The notes beneath the pieces are model-generated. The model was not told the origin of the DNA and made no database searches. It saw only the letters and a program-made list of their open reading frames with translations. Below, one piece after another: positions 1 through 7,115 of a stretch of 12,321 nt of DNA. The first letter of the stretch is position 1. Each line of letters opens with the position of its first letter. Source of the stretch: CAZFBA01 sp964517135 (GTDB lineage: Bacteria; Cyanobacteriota; Vampirovibrionia; JBFMGH01); the NCBI GenBank assembly GCA_964517135.1, contig CAZFBA010000064.1, forward strand, positions 1-12,321. The letters are read 5' to 3'. Both the position numbers and the translations under genes were made by a program.

Positions 1-95
1 CCCGACACTAATTTCTTGAATCTGTGAACTTTTAAATTATTCAGAGATCTCAATATATATTAAGGTCTAAACCTGATAAATTAACTAAAAGTTTA

Positions 96-980
96 CTAGC
101 CACAATTATGGCCAGAATCTTCTCCGTTGCCTGTTGTGCAGATTATGGCTGAATTGATATCTGTAACTTCAGAGGGGCCTGCAAGAATACTTTCAAAGAG
201 AGATTGTTCTATTGTAGTACCAGCAGTAATATCAGGGTCAAGGCTGTATCCTGCGCCGATACCACCGGCATTAAAAGTGATCTGATTTGCCAGAGATAGT
301 ATTTCATCACCAAGGATGTTGATTATAGCCATTGCTTCTTCACTGCCGGGGTTAGACGACCCTGAAAGAAGGCTGTTTACCTGCTCAAGAAGTGCCATAA
401 ACTCATCAGATTCATTTGTAAGGGCAAATTTAGCTGTATCAAAATCATCTGTCAGGCAGGTACCATCAGCTTGAGATACATATTCAACTTCGAATTCAAT
501 GGTTCTCTCATTTGAAGCCATTGAATGTCCTTTGTTGGCAAGATCCTTAATAATTTTACTTGTGGAGGTGTCTATATTTGGGCTATTGGCAATAGCCATC
601 AGGAGGTTTGCAAGCAGTTCGGTTCCTCCTGAGGATGATGTTGACTTAACGTAATCGCTAAAATTATCAGGTATACCTGACAGCACATAATCTCCGAAAT
701 CAATATTGCAGTAACCAAAAGAACACTGGACAACCGGGTTTTCCGATGTTCCTCCAAGCCCCCCGGGGGTTGACATTTCTGCTGTATCACTTGAGTTATA
801 AGATGCTATTGAGGCAGTACCTGTACCATCAACAGCATTAATATTTAATGATGCAGCAAAAAATTTTAATAATGACCCACCATTTACAATGTTGAAAAGG
901 GCTACTCCTGCTATAACTCCTACAATGAGTGTAGGTACTGCATAATCCACGAGTGCTGAGCCTTTATTTTTGCTTTTCAT
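96..980 (-). CDS. Large Flp-like (class III) prepilin, 294 aa
   Basis: The N-terminus is a short basic leader (M-K-S-K-N-K-G) followed by S-A-L-V-D-Y and a hydrophobic stretch of about 20 residues. That is the Flp/Tad prepilin layout, G|xxxx[E/D]Y, with predicted prepilin-peptidase cleavage after Gly7 and Asp at +5 where Glu is usual. The mature part is about 285 residues, far longer than classical Flp pilins (about 50-80), rich in Ser/Gly/Thr/Asn with five Cys (two four residues apart), so it is probably a globular pilin-like or pseudopilin-like surface protein. An upstream in-frame ATG at 1007 would add nine residues, but the ATG at 980 has a strong Shine-Dalgarno (AAGGGGG) about 7 nt away, so I chose it. 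No other Tad genes are in the window. Class is fairly sure; role in a pilus or secretion apparatus is inferred. Confidence 0.72.
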   Translation of the reverse strand: MKSKNKGSALVDYAVPTLIVGVIAGVALFNIVNGGSLLKFFAASLNINAVDGTGTASIASYNSSDTAEMSTPGGLGGTSENPVVQCSFGYCNIDFGDYVLSGIPDNFSDYVKSTSSSGGTELLANLLMAIANSPNIDTSTSKIIKDLANKGHSMASNERTIEFEVEYVSQADGTCLTDDFDTAKFALTNESDEFMALLEQVNSLLSGSSNPGSEEAMAIINILGDEILSLANQITFNAGGIGAGYSLDPDITAGTTIEQSLFESILAGPSEVTDINSAIICTTGNGEDSGHNCG

Positions 981-1050
981 AAAAGTCCCCCTTCGTTCCT
1001 TTTTCATTGTTATCGACCAAAAGCAGGGCAGGTTTAATATAAAATGACAG

Positions 1051-1079
1051 ATTTAGTAGTTAAAAGAAAAATTGTACAA
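1051..1079 (-). promoter_or_regulatory. Candidate sigma-70 promoter of the prepilin gene
   Basis: On the minus strand TTGTAC (1079-1074) is followed by 17 nt and CTAAAT (1056-1051), about 70 nt before the ATG at 980. The -35 is good and the -10 is mediocre. The -35 lies inside an 18-bp palindrome (1067-1084). Confidence 0.35.
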
Positions 1080-1084
1080 TTTTT
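1067..1084. repeat. 18-bp perfect palindrome, possible operator
   Basis: AAAAATTGTACAATTTTT reads identically on both strands and covers the putative -35 of the prepilin promoter. It could be a dimeric regulator site; in AT-rich DNA chance is not excluded. The core ATTGTACAAT is the informative part. Confidence 0.4.
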
Positions 1085-1175
1085 TACGAATGAAAAATAT
1101 GCTTTAATACTTTTTTAGCGGGTTTTTCCTTGAATTCAAAAAATTACAATTTGTTAAGCCCTTTCAGACCCGGGC

Positions 1176-1201
1176 AAAAAACATAGACAACGTTTTGTTG
1201 C
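1176..1201 (-). terminator. Weak candidate terminator after the DUF1847 gene
   Basis: On the minus strand a 5-bp stem (GCAAC/GTTGT, one G-T pair) with a 5-nt loop is followed 5 nt later by six Ts. It starts 15 nt past the stop codon at 1217. The stem is short, so this is tentative. Confidence 0.25.
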
Positions 1202-1216
1202 TCAATAAATACCTGA

Positions 1217-1801
1217 TCAGTTTTCAAGCTGCCTGGTAACATACTGGCAATAAATTGCCCCTGCCGGGTTATGTGCAAGGGTTCTGTCTTTAGCTATAAG
1301 CGTTGATACAGGAGCTTCAGAACACTTTGTAAAGATTGCATCATGCCCCACGCAAAGCCCGCAAATGATATTAAACTCTGTATTAGCCTTATTCATAAGA
1401 CCTGCCTGTGCTGCCGGATTACACATATATTCTTTCCGGCTGGCATCAATCTGTTCGAGATCATAGTCTTTTTTGTCAATGCCACAAACCTTGCAGCATA
1501 CTGATGTTACCTCAAAGTATTTTGACAGAATTTCTTCAATAACTCTGGCTTCATTGGATAACCCCACGCAGAAAGCAAGTCCTAGCCGGCTATATCCCAT
1601 TTCTTTTGAAAACAATATCACTTCTTTCAGTCGGTTTTCTTTACAATAGTACCTGCCCTCAACTGCTGTAGCTGCCCTATGAAGCTTTATAAGCTCAGTA
1701 TCTTCATAAAAAACCCGTGCTTTTTGTTCGTACTCAAAATAATCTTTGCCTGCCTGACATCTTTTAAGCTTGCATCTGGCGCATTGAGGTGATGAATTCA
1801 T
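1217..1801 (-). CDS. DUF1847 cysteine-rich metal-binding protein, 194 aa
   Basis: The sequence matches my recollection of the DUF1847 family over its whole length: an N-terminal C-x2-C-x4-C cluster (Cys7, 10, 15), a central 'MGY..LGLAFCVGL..EA' segment (68-85), 'VCCKVCG' (101-107), 'CNPAAQA' (127-133), then 'GLCVGHD' (148-154), 'SEAPVSTLIAKDR' (161-173) and 'HNPAGAIY' (177-184). The many Cys plus His153 suggest metal or cluster binding. The biochemical function of the family is not established to my knowledge. The frame is open back to a TTG at 1828, but the ATG at 1801 is preceded by AGGAG at 7-nt spacing and places the first Cys motif at the terminus as is usual. It has its own candidate promoter and is probably monocistronic. 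Confidence 0.85.
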   Translation of the reverse strand: MNSSPQCARCKLKRCQAGKDYFEYEQKARVFYEDTELIKLHRAATAVEGRYYCKENRLKEVILFSKEMGYSRLGLAFCVGLSNEARVIEEILSKYFEVTSVCCKVCGIDKKDYDLEQIDASRKEYMCNPAAQAGLMNKANTEFNIICGLCVGHDAIFTKCSEAPVSTLIAKDRTLAHNPAGAIYCQYVTRQLEN

Positions 1802-1832
1802 TTTTATACTCCTGAAAGTTATTCTCAACTAT

Positions 1833-1861
1833 ATTTTACTGCTGTAAAACATAGAACACAA
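1833..1861 (-). promoter_or_regulatory. Candidate promoter of the DUF1847 gene
   Basis: Minus-strand TTGTGT (1861-1856), 17-nt spacer, TAAAAT (1838-1833), giving a leader of about 25 nt to the ATG at 1801. One arm of a 9-bp inverted repeat (1863-1871) abuts the -35. Confidence 0.4.
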
Positions 1862-1862
1862 A

Positions 1863-1910
1863 TGACACCAGAAGTAAATTATTGTAACAAATACACTATC
1901 ACTGGTGTCA
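1863..1910. repeat. 9-bp inverted repeat in a divergent intergenic region
   Basis: TGACACCAG (1863-1871) is perfectly mirrored by CTGGTGTCA (1902-1910), with 30 nt between. It sits between divergently transcribed genes, just upstream of the putative -35 of the DUF1847 gene. There is no T-run, so an operator or paired binding half-sites are more likely than a terminator. Confidence 0.45.
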
Positions 1911-1988
1911 CTTTATCAGCTTCATAATCTTTGTACAAATACTATCCCCTGATTATCCACCCGATATTTTAATGAAAAGGAAAAAAAT

Positions 1989-2393
1989 ATGCAGATAACT
2001 TCTATGCAACCGGTTAGTTTTGGTGCCATCTATAAATACAATAAAGATGGTAATTCTATCTACGGAGAATCTTTAACAGGCTCGAAAGCCTACGATTTTT
2101 ATGGAACAGTCAATGGTGATAGACTTGAAGTAACTTTTGAACCACCATTTACCATACCTGATACGGAATTATACAAGGCAAAAGCACAAATAAACCCGAA
2201 CGGAAATATTGATATCAAAACTTATTCGCTTTTTGGAAACCAGCAAAAGGCCAGTACTACATTCATAAAGGATGTGTTAGACCTTGCAAAAAAGGCTTTC
2301 AATCTTGAAGGAAATTACCAGCAGATAACAAAAACAATAGACAATAATTCTGAAACCCCTGAAGCATTTACCAGATTTACACTTACAGGATAG
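1989..2393 (+). CDS. Small uncharacterised protein with N-terminal 'SFGA' motif, 134 aa
   Basis: I do not recognise a named domain. The N-terminus M-Q-I-T-S-M-Q-P-V-S-F-G-A-I-Y-K resembles a short motif (hydrophobic/polar run, then F-G or F-x-G within the first ~15 residues) that I recall at the start of many hypothetical proteins of Gastranaerophilales and relatives. The remainder (14-134) alternates short beta-type stretches, e.g. 'GDRLEVTFEPPFTI' (43-56), with a likely helix at 92-105, and has no signal peptide, membrane segment or Cys. The ATG at 1989 follows a purine-rich AAAAGG (1975-1980). It stands alone, divergent from the DUF1847 gene and followed by a hairpin terminator at 2498. 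It is expressed-looking but of unknown function. Confidence 0.7.
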   Translation: MQITSMQPVSFGAIYKYNKDGNSIYGESLTGSKAYDFYGTVNGDRLEVTFEPPFTIPDTELYKAKAQINPNGNIDIKTYSLFGNQQKASTTFIKDVLDLAKKAFNLEGNYQQITKTIDNNSETPEAFTRFTLTG

Positions 2394-2497
2394 TAATCAG
2401 AAGCATTTTTAACCTGACTGGTTTTTAGCACGCAGACAGACTTAATACTTTTTATTATTATGCTGTTATGAAATATAAACGACAAAAACTAAACATA

Positions 2498-2530
2498 GAG
2501 GCTTTTTTAGCTAAAAAGGCCTCCTTTAAA
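2498..2530 (+). terminator. Hairpin, probable (possibly bidirectional) terminator
   Basis: A near-perfect palindrome at 2498-2523: GAGGC, T-run, central AGCT, A-run, then GCCTC, with only one G-T wobble (2503:2518). The 3' side has a weak CTTT then an A/T run (2524-2535); the 5' side is also T-rich on the minus strand. It sits about 100 nt past the stop of the gene at 1989-2393 and 120 nt before the next start, so it most likely insulates the two genes. Confidence 0.55.
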
Positions 2531-2644
2531 AAATTTTCTTGTTAAGGTAAAATGGCAACAAGCATCGTGTTATTCTAATAAATAAACTTTTTACCACTAT
2601 AACGATCTCACAAGGATTTAAGCCAACAAGAAAGGGGATTAATT

Positions 2645-3112
2645 ATGACAGGAAAAATCTCGCAAGCTTTTATTTATGGCCTTATGCTAATATGCTTTAT
2701 CGCTCTTAGCAGTTACTTTTCAGGAGTATCAATCGCCAGTGATTCAAGCAAAGCTATTGATAAAATAGCTGTCAGTGCTAGCAGTATAGGTACTGGCTGG
2801 GTTCTTAAAAATTCAATTTATGTTAGCCCTCAAATGCTTGGACAATTTGAAAAAACCTTCGGGGCAAAAGTACTTTACATCAAAAATGATATCTTTTTTA
2901 AAAACCAGAACAGGCTTCAGATAAACTATATCGAAGCTCCGGATGTCACCAGTGCCTCTACTATCTACCAGAAATTAATCAGTATGGTTGGACATGCCAA
3001 CGCCATCGCACAAAAAGGCACTATTGTTATCGAAATTATTACTCCTGATGTTAGTCTAAAAAAGGCTATCATTAATGTTCTACAACCAGATAATGTTCAT
3101 ACAAACTATTAA
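2645..3112 (+). CDS. Small exported protein of unknown function, 155 aa
   Basis: Residues 1-31 form a signal peptide: M-T-G-K start, hydrophobic core at 8-30 ('AFIYGLMLICFIAL'), then S-I-A|S as a plausible signal peptidase I site after Ala31. The mature part is about 124 residues without Cys. It contains 'GWVLKNSIYVSPQML' (51-65), 'VLYIKNDIFF' (76-85) and a C-terminal beta-rich 'GTIVIEIITPD' (125-135). I recognise no family. The ATG follows AAAGGGG (2631-2637) at about 7-nt spacing, a strong site, so translation is likely. It is convergent with the HlyD-like gene, whose stop lies 21 bp away. It could be periplasmic or, if uncleaved, membrane-anchored. Confidence 0.7.
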   Translation: MTGKISQAFIYGLMLICFIALSSYFSGVSIASDSSKAIDKIAVSASSIGTGWVLKNSIYVSPQMLGQFEKTFGAKVLYIKNDIFFKNQNRLQINYIEAPDVTSASTIYQKLISMVGHANAIAQKGTIVIEIITPDVSLKKAIINVLQPDNVHTNY

Positions 3113-3133
3113 TGAATTTTTTAAGACTAGCGT

Positions 3134-4522
3134 TTAGAAGAACCAGTATTCAGACCTGACGAGATGGCCGACTTCTCTCATTATGAGGGCATAAATAGGT
3201 CTTGTGCCTGCATTTATCTTTGCAAAACCAGTCATACCTGGTTTAAGTTTGTTATCTTCATTGGCTATAACAAGTTCTACTGAATAGAAACTGCGATGAG
3301 ACTTTTCATCCTTACGGCTAACCGGGCTAATTTTTCTGACTTCTCCTTTAAAAAGACTACCGAGGAAGGGCCTTACCTTAAGTCTAACTGACTGACCGAC
3401 TTCAACATCAGCAATATCTTTTTCATCGACCTGAATGTTTACCAGAAGCTTCTCCAGGCCAGCTATTTCGCATATTTGTTCACCCATAGAGAAATATTTA
3501 CCAACCAGGTTGGTTATATCTTCTTCTATAACTACTCCTGATATTGGGGCTTTAAGGGCTAACCTGTCCATCTTATCATTAATAATTTGAAGTTTCTGTT
3601 TGAGGGCAGCTAATTTTTCATCATTAGCTTGCAATTGAGCTTCTGTGGTCTCTTTTGTGTAACTGGATTGAGCAACCATTGCTCCGGCGATTTTTGAATC
3701 ATAGTATTGCCTATCATAATCGAGGAAAAATTCTTTAAGGCTTGTTTCATACTCACTTTTAGCTTTCAGATATACATCTTTTGCATTGAGAGTGTCATAT
3801 TTGCGATTGAGTAATGCATTATCAAGTTCTGCCCGGTATGTTGAAACTTCTTGCTGGGCCATTTCATATTTAGTGCGGTTATCTTCAAAATCCAGCTGTG
3901 AGATAGCCCCTACAGTAACCAGATATCTGTTTTTGTCAAATGAAATCTCTGCATTATGATATTTTACCCGTGCAGATTCAAGTTTATGAACAATAACTTT
4001 AATGTCAGGTGGATATTGATTCTTATTATCAATTAATTCCTGCTCGGCTGCCAGCTTTTCATATTCTCTCTGAGCTTCATTTAATCTGGCTTTCATAGCC
4101 TGAAGTTCTGGCGGAAGCTCGCCAGCATTATATGTTCTAAGATCATTTTCTATTGAGGCTAGTTCTACTGAAGCTTTTTTATGTCTCAGGCCAGACGATA
4201 TAACTTCCTGGCGTGCTTCCTGTATACGCCTATCAAGTACAATCTGTTCTGCTTGTGTCTCTTTAATAGATGCCTCAACCTGTTCTTTTTCATCCTGTAA
4301 TTCAATGCTTGTCAGTTGTCCTACGACAGATCCCTGCTTGACTATATCTCCTGAGCGATAATTAAAAACGGTTAATACTCCGGGGGTCTGGGCATAAATA
4401 ACCTGACTCTCTTCAGTATAAGGCTCAAGCACGCAGTCACTACCGACATCCAGCTGCCACCGGAAAACAAAGGCAATGATTAATACTGCAATTACTATGA
4501 TTAAAGGTATAAACTTTTTCAT
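3134..4522 (-). CDS. HlyD-family membrane fusion (periplasmic adaptor) protein, 462 aa
   Basis: It has one N-terminal transmembrane helix (4-20), then the first half of a lipoyl/barrel-sandwich domain (41-72: 'QTPGVLTVFNYRSGDIVKQG' type pattern), a long charged alpha-helical hairpin of coiled-coil character (about 75-320) interrupted near 'GAISQLDFED' (205-214), the second lipoyl half 'LKAPISGVVIEED' (323-335), and a beta-barrel ending in the family signature 'LKPGMTGFAKI' (426-436). The C-terminus is 'SEYWFF', an extension often seen, as I recall, in adaptors paired with M50 proteases. Such adaptors link an inner-membrane transporter to an outer-membrane channel. The start overlaps the protease stop (TGATG) and follows AGAAGG, so the two are translationally coupled. 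No ABC ATPase or TolC partner is encoded here. Family assignment is firm; the substrate is unknown. Confidence 0.9.
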   Translation of the reverse strand: MKKFIPLIIVIAVLIIAFVFRWQLDVGSDCVLEPYTEESQVIYAQTPGVLTVFNYRSGDIVKQGSVVGQLTSIELQDEKEQVEASIKETQAEQIVLDRRIQEARQEVISSGLRHKKASVELASIENDLRTYNAGELPPELQAMKARLNEAQREYEKLAAEQELIDNKNQYPPDIKVIVHKLESARVKYHNAEISFDKNRYLVTVGAISQLDFEDNRTKYEMAQQEVSTYRAELDNALLNRKYDTLNAKDVYLKAKSEYETSLKEFFLDYDRQYYDSKIAGAMVAQSSYTKETTEAQLQANDEKLAALKQKLQIINDKMDRLALKAPISGVVIEEDITNLVGKYFSMGEQICEIAGLEKLLVNIQVDEKDIADVEVGQSVRLKVRPFLGSLFKGEVRKISPVSRKDEKSHRSFYSVELVIANEDNKLKPGMTGFAKINAGTRPIYALIMREVGHLVRSEYWFF

Positions 4523-5748
4523 CAGGCCTTCTGGCTTTCTGTTTTGTTAGTATTTGTTCCTGGTTTTATTATACCCTTCAAAATCAATGAAAGAAAAAAT
4601 ATTAAAATAAATATAGATAAAAGAACTCCGGGCAGACGAAAAGTATCTATTAACCAGCCAGAAACAAGTGAATAAATAATAGAAATCATAAACATAATGA
4701 ACAATGTAGATAGTACAGCATATACCGGGTATATAATTTTTTCTTTGAGTGTATAATTGGCCGGTGGTAACTTTTTAAAGGGTGCAGATACCAATCTCAT
4801 AAAGTATTTAATAGATTCTGACCGCAAATTAGGCATCTCAAGCCAGTCACTAAGCAAATAATAACCATCAAGCCTCAAAAGAGGATTAAAGTTAATGCCT
4901 ATGGTAAAAACAGAACTAACCATTACAAGGTATGCTAGATCAGAAAGCCAGAGATACGGATCAGCAAAGTTCCATATTATAACAGCAAAAGCACCAACAA
5001 CAAGTTCATAGAACCCCCCTGCAAATGTAACAAAGAGTTTTTTGTTTTTAGAAAGTTTCCAGGCATCCGAGACATCACAATAAAAAGCCGGTATAAAAAT
5101 CATAAGCATAAAGCCCATCTCAGGCACTTTTCCGCCATAATTTTTGAGACTCAGGCCGTGTGCAAACTCGTGAGTACTGATAATAGCTATTATTATTAAT
5201 ACTATAAGACCTAAACCTGACCAGTCTCCAGCATTAGTGCCGGGCATTCCATAAGCAGCTACTTCATTCCAGCGCTTAAGTAGAAGATAGCCGGCTATAA
5301 ATAATACAACTACAAATATTTTTACTGTCAAAGGGTGAAATAAAAAGCGTACATAATCTATAATAGCATCAAAAAGCTTATCAGGGTTAAAAAGTTTAAA
5401 CTTTTTAAAGAGCACACCCGAGTATTTATCAATCTTAGGGGGTATAGGTGCACCTTCAATAAGGCCGAGTGCAAAGAGTTTCCGTGCGAAAACTTCCAGT
5501 GTTTCCAGTGGTAGTTCTGCATCAAACTGTTCTTCAAATTTCTGACAGATAACCCGGGATGACGTTTGCCCATCCATCAGGCCTGCAATGACATATTCAT
5601 ACTCTTTGAATTGAAAATAACGGTCATTATAAGGATCATAGAGAGTATAAATCTTTTCGGGCTCTTCTTTTACCAGCGAAAATGTCAGCTCATCTCTCAG
5701 CTTAAGCTTTGTATCGGTTATTCGTTTTAATCCACATTGTTCAGCCAT
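4522..5748 (-). CDS. PqqD-like domain + M50 (site-2 type) membrane metalloprotease, 408 aa
   Basis: Residues ~18-100 resemble a PqqD/RRE-like winged-helix fold ('YTLYDPYNDRYFQFKEYE', then 'ARKLFALGLIEG'), a module that binds leader peptides in peptide-modification systems. A loop and transmembrane helices follow. The protease core has the zinc motif H193-E-F-A-H197 inside a membrane segment and the third-ligand motif 'NPLLRLDGYY' (288-297, Asp294). Both catalytic motifs look intact, and 'YCDVSDAW' (223-230) is also typical of this subgroup. Further membrane helices lie at about 139-157, 180-192, 238-260, 270-286, 340-362 and 374-392. It is first in a two-gene operon with the HlyD-like adaptor. 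The Shine-Dalgarno is weak (a distant GGGG). By analogy with YydH-type M50 proteins of peptide (RiPP) loci, it may cleave or export a small peptide; no precursor was identified. Confidence 0.88.
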   Translation of the reverse strand: MAEQCGLKRITDTKLKLRDELTFSLVKEEPEKIYTLYDPYNDRYFQFKEYEYVIAGLMDGQTSSRVICQKFEEQFDAELPLETLEVFARKLFALGLIEGAPIPPKIDKYSGVLFKKFKLFNPDKLFDAIIDYVRFLFHPLTVKIFVVVLFIAGYLLLKRWNEVAAYGMPGTNAGDWSGLGLIVLIIIAIISTHEFAHGLSLKNYGGKVPEMGFMLMIFIPAFYCDVSDAWKLSKNKKLFVTFAGGFYELVVGAFAVIIWNFADPYLWLSDLAYLVMVSSVFTIGINFNPLLRLDGYYLLSDWLEMPNLRSESIKYFMRLVSAPFKKLPPANYTLKEKIIYPVYAVLSTLFIMFMISIIYSLVSGWLIDTFRLPGVLLSIFILIFFLSLILKGIIKPGTNTNKTESQKA

Positions 5749-5803
5749 AGATTTTTAAGCCCCGGTCAGTCAATTTAGTTTTAAGGTAGTAATTTTTCAG
5801 TGA

Positions 5804-5832
5804 AAATTAACCAGCAGTATCAATTGAGTCAA
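5804..5832 (-). promoter_or_regulatory. Candidate promoter of the M50-HlyD operon
   Basis: Minus-strand TTGACT (5832-5827) matches the -35 consensus at five of six positions. After 17 nt comes TAATTT (5809-5804), a poor -10. It predicts a leader of about 50 nt before the ATG at 5748. Confidence 0.35.
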
Positions 5833-5855
5833 ATCATAGTTCTATTTTAACCTGA

Positions 5856-6251
5856 ATTAAAGATAAAAATCAGTTCATAACCAGAAAAAATTTCTATTCA
5901 AAAAGACTTAATTTAGAGGTATTAAATTATGCTTTCACTATAAATGCCGATGGTGGGTTACATGCACTTGACAATCTACATATAATGCTTGAAGACCCAA
6001 TAGTGCACCGGATAATTAAACACTACAGGAATATGCAGAAGTTATTGGAAATGCCAGGTCCTAAATGGGGCAGGTTAACCCCAATGGAAAGAACCATATA
6101 AATGGTATTGAAATTTTTTGGAGTTTATGTAAGATGAGATAAGAAAGTTCAATGGTTTATAATCAGAAGATTTTTCTTACATCTAAAAGAGGTAAATTTA
6201 GATATAACAATAGAAATGAAGACTTGTATAAATAATGTTTCAAGCTATTAA
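5856..6251 (+). pseudogene. Decayed coding remnant with two in-frame stops
   Basis: One frame (codons in phase with 5943) reads like protein from 5856 to a TAA at 6099-6101, continues after it to a TGA at 6135-6137, and continues again to a TAA at 6249-6251. Protein-like stretches include 'INADGGLHALDNLHIMLEDP', 'KLLEMPGPKWGRLTPMERT' and, after both stops, 'KKVQWFIIRRFFLHLK'. There is no good start codon or ribosome binding site at the 5' end. A shift to another frame around 6185 would also give a plausible basic tail, so a frameshift may be present as well. I cannot name the parent family. It sits just upstream of a methyltransferase that may have been acquired, as if the locus had been partly eroded. 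Confidence 0.4.
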
Positions 6252-6293
6252 AGAGTTTTAAGCTATTATGTGCAGTCCACAAGGAGAACATGA

Positions 6294-7016
6294 ATGAACT
6301 ATATAAAAAGCAATCAATATGATAAAACATTAATCAACGAAAATTTGATGGGACCTAACAGCTTGAAAATGATTGAAGAACTCTTACAATCTGTTAAACT
6401 TGAAAAAGGTATGCGGGTATTGGATTTAGGCTGTGGAAAAGGCTTGACATCTATATTTCTGGCAAAAGAATTTGGCGTACAAGTATTTGCAACCGATTTA
6501 TGGATTAGTGCAACCCAAAATTTCATAACATTTAAGTCAACAGGCTTGGAAAATCAAATTATTCCTATACACGCAAACGCAGAGAACTTGCCTTATGCTG
6601 ATGAATACTTTGATGTAATTGTAAGCATAGATTCATACCATTATTTCGGAATCGAGCCTGAATTTATGGATACAAAATTAGCACAGCTTGTAAAAAAAGG
6701 TGGAACAATTGCTTTGGCATTTCCTGGAGTAAAAAAAGAACTTAACGGCATACTTCCTGATGAAATGATGCTTTCTTGGGCTAAGGAAAAAGATGAAATC
6801 TTAAAAACTTTTCATTCTATCCCTTGGTGGGAAAAGCTTTTGGAAAAATCCAAAGAGATAACAATTGAATCAATTCAGGAAATGCAATGTCATGATGAAG
6901 CCTGGCAAGACTGGCTAGCTTCCGATAACAAATATGCAATAGATGATAGACTTTCAATGGAAGCTGGAGCTGGTAAGTATATGAACCTTATTGCGATAAC
7001 CGCAAAACGTAAGTAA
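6294..7016 (+). CDS. Class I SAM-dependent methyltransferase, 240 aa
   Basis: A Rossmann-fold methyltransferase: motif I 'VLDLGCGKG' (42-50) binds SAM, followed by the acidic 'ATDLW' (66-70), 'HANAENLPYADEYFDVIVS' (93-111) and the post-II region 'KKGGTIALAFPG' (134-145). The C-terminal half ('MEAGAGKYMNLIAI', 222-235) matches a compact methyltransferase family I recall as common in Clostridia, where proteins of about 240 residues end in the same way, so it looks full length. AAGGAG (6281-6286) lies 7 nt before the ATG at 6294; an overlapping ATG at 6290 is in another frame. The substrate is unknown. Decayed sequence lies on both sides, and the Clostridia-like sequence suggests horizontal acquisition (inference). 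Confidence 0.85.
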   Translation: MNYIKSNQYDKTLINENLMGPNSLKMIEELLQSVKLEKGMRVLDLGCGKGLTSIFLAKEFGVQVFATDLWISATQNFITFKSTGLENQIIPIHANAENLPYADEYFDVIVSIDSYHYFGIEPEFMDTKLAQLVKKGGTIALAFPGVKKELNGILPDEMMLSWAKEKDEILKTFHSIPWWEKLLEKSKEITIESIQEMQCHDEAWQDWLASDNKYAIDDRLSMEAGAGKYMNLIAITAKRK

Positions 7017-7115
7017 ATTTCATCAGAAGATATATACCAGTTTATTAATGGTATGCATGAATCTCAAGAGTTTGAATTTTCAATACTCTACTATTGGCAT
7101 AAAGAGCATAGTTAA
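7017..7115 (+). pseudogene. 32-codon coding-like remnant in frame behind the methyltransferase stop
   Basis: Directly after the methyltransferase TAA, the same frame stays open for 32 codons to a TAA at 7113-7115 and reads with amphipathic, protein-like composition ('DIYQFINGMHE', 'EFSILYYWHKE'). The family normally ends at the upstream stop, so this is more likely the tail of a lost neighbouring gene, or chance, than a truncated extension. There is no start or ribosome binding site of its own. Confidence 0.25.

Noticed and set aside
1953..1961. DnaA-box-like TTATCCACC (and its mirror near 12248)
   Set aside because: Single one-mismatch sites with no cluster and no origin genes nearby.
2402..2430. 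Small AACC/GGTT stem followed by T-run after the 'FGA' gene as a terminator
   Set aside because: Only 4 bp; the hairpin at 2498-2523 is far stronger.
6135..6137. TGA read as Trp or Gly, which would join parts of the 5856-6251 remnant
   Set aside because: TGA serves as the normal stop of the DUF1847 and M50 genes here, and a TAA also interrupts the same remnant, so recoding is not needed or supported.
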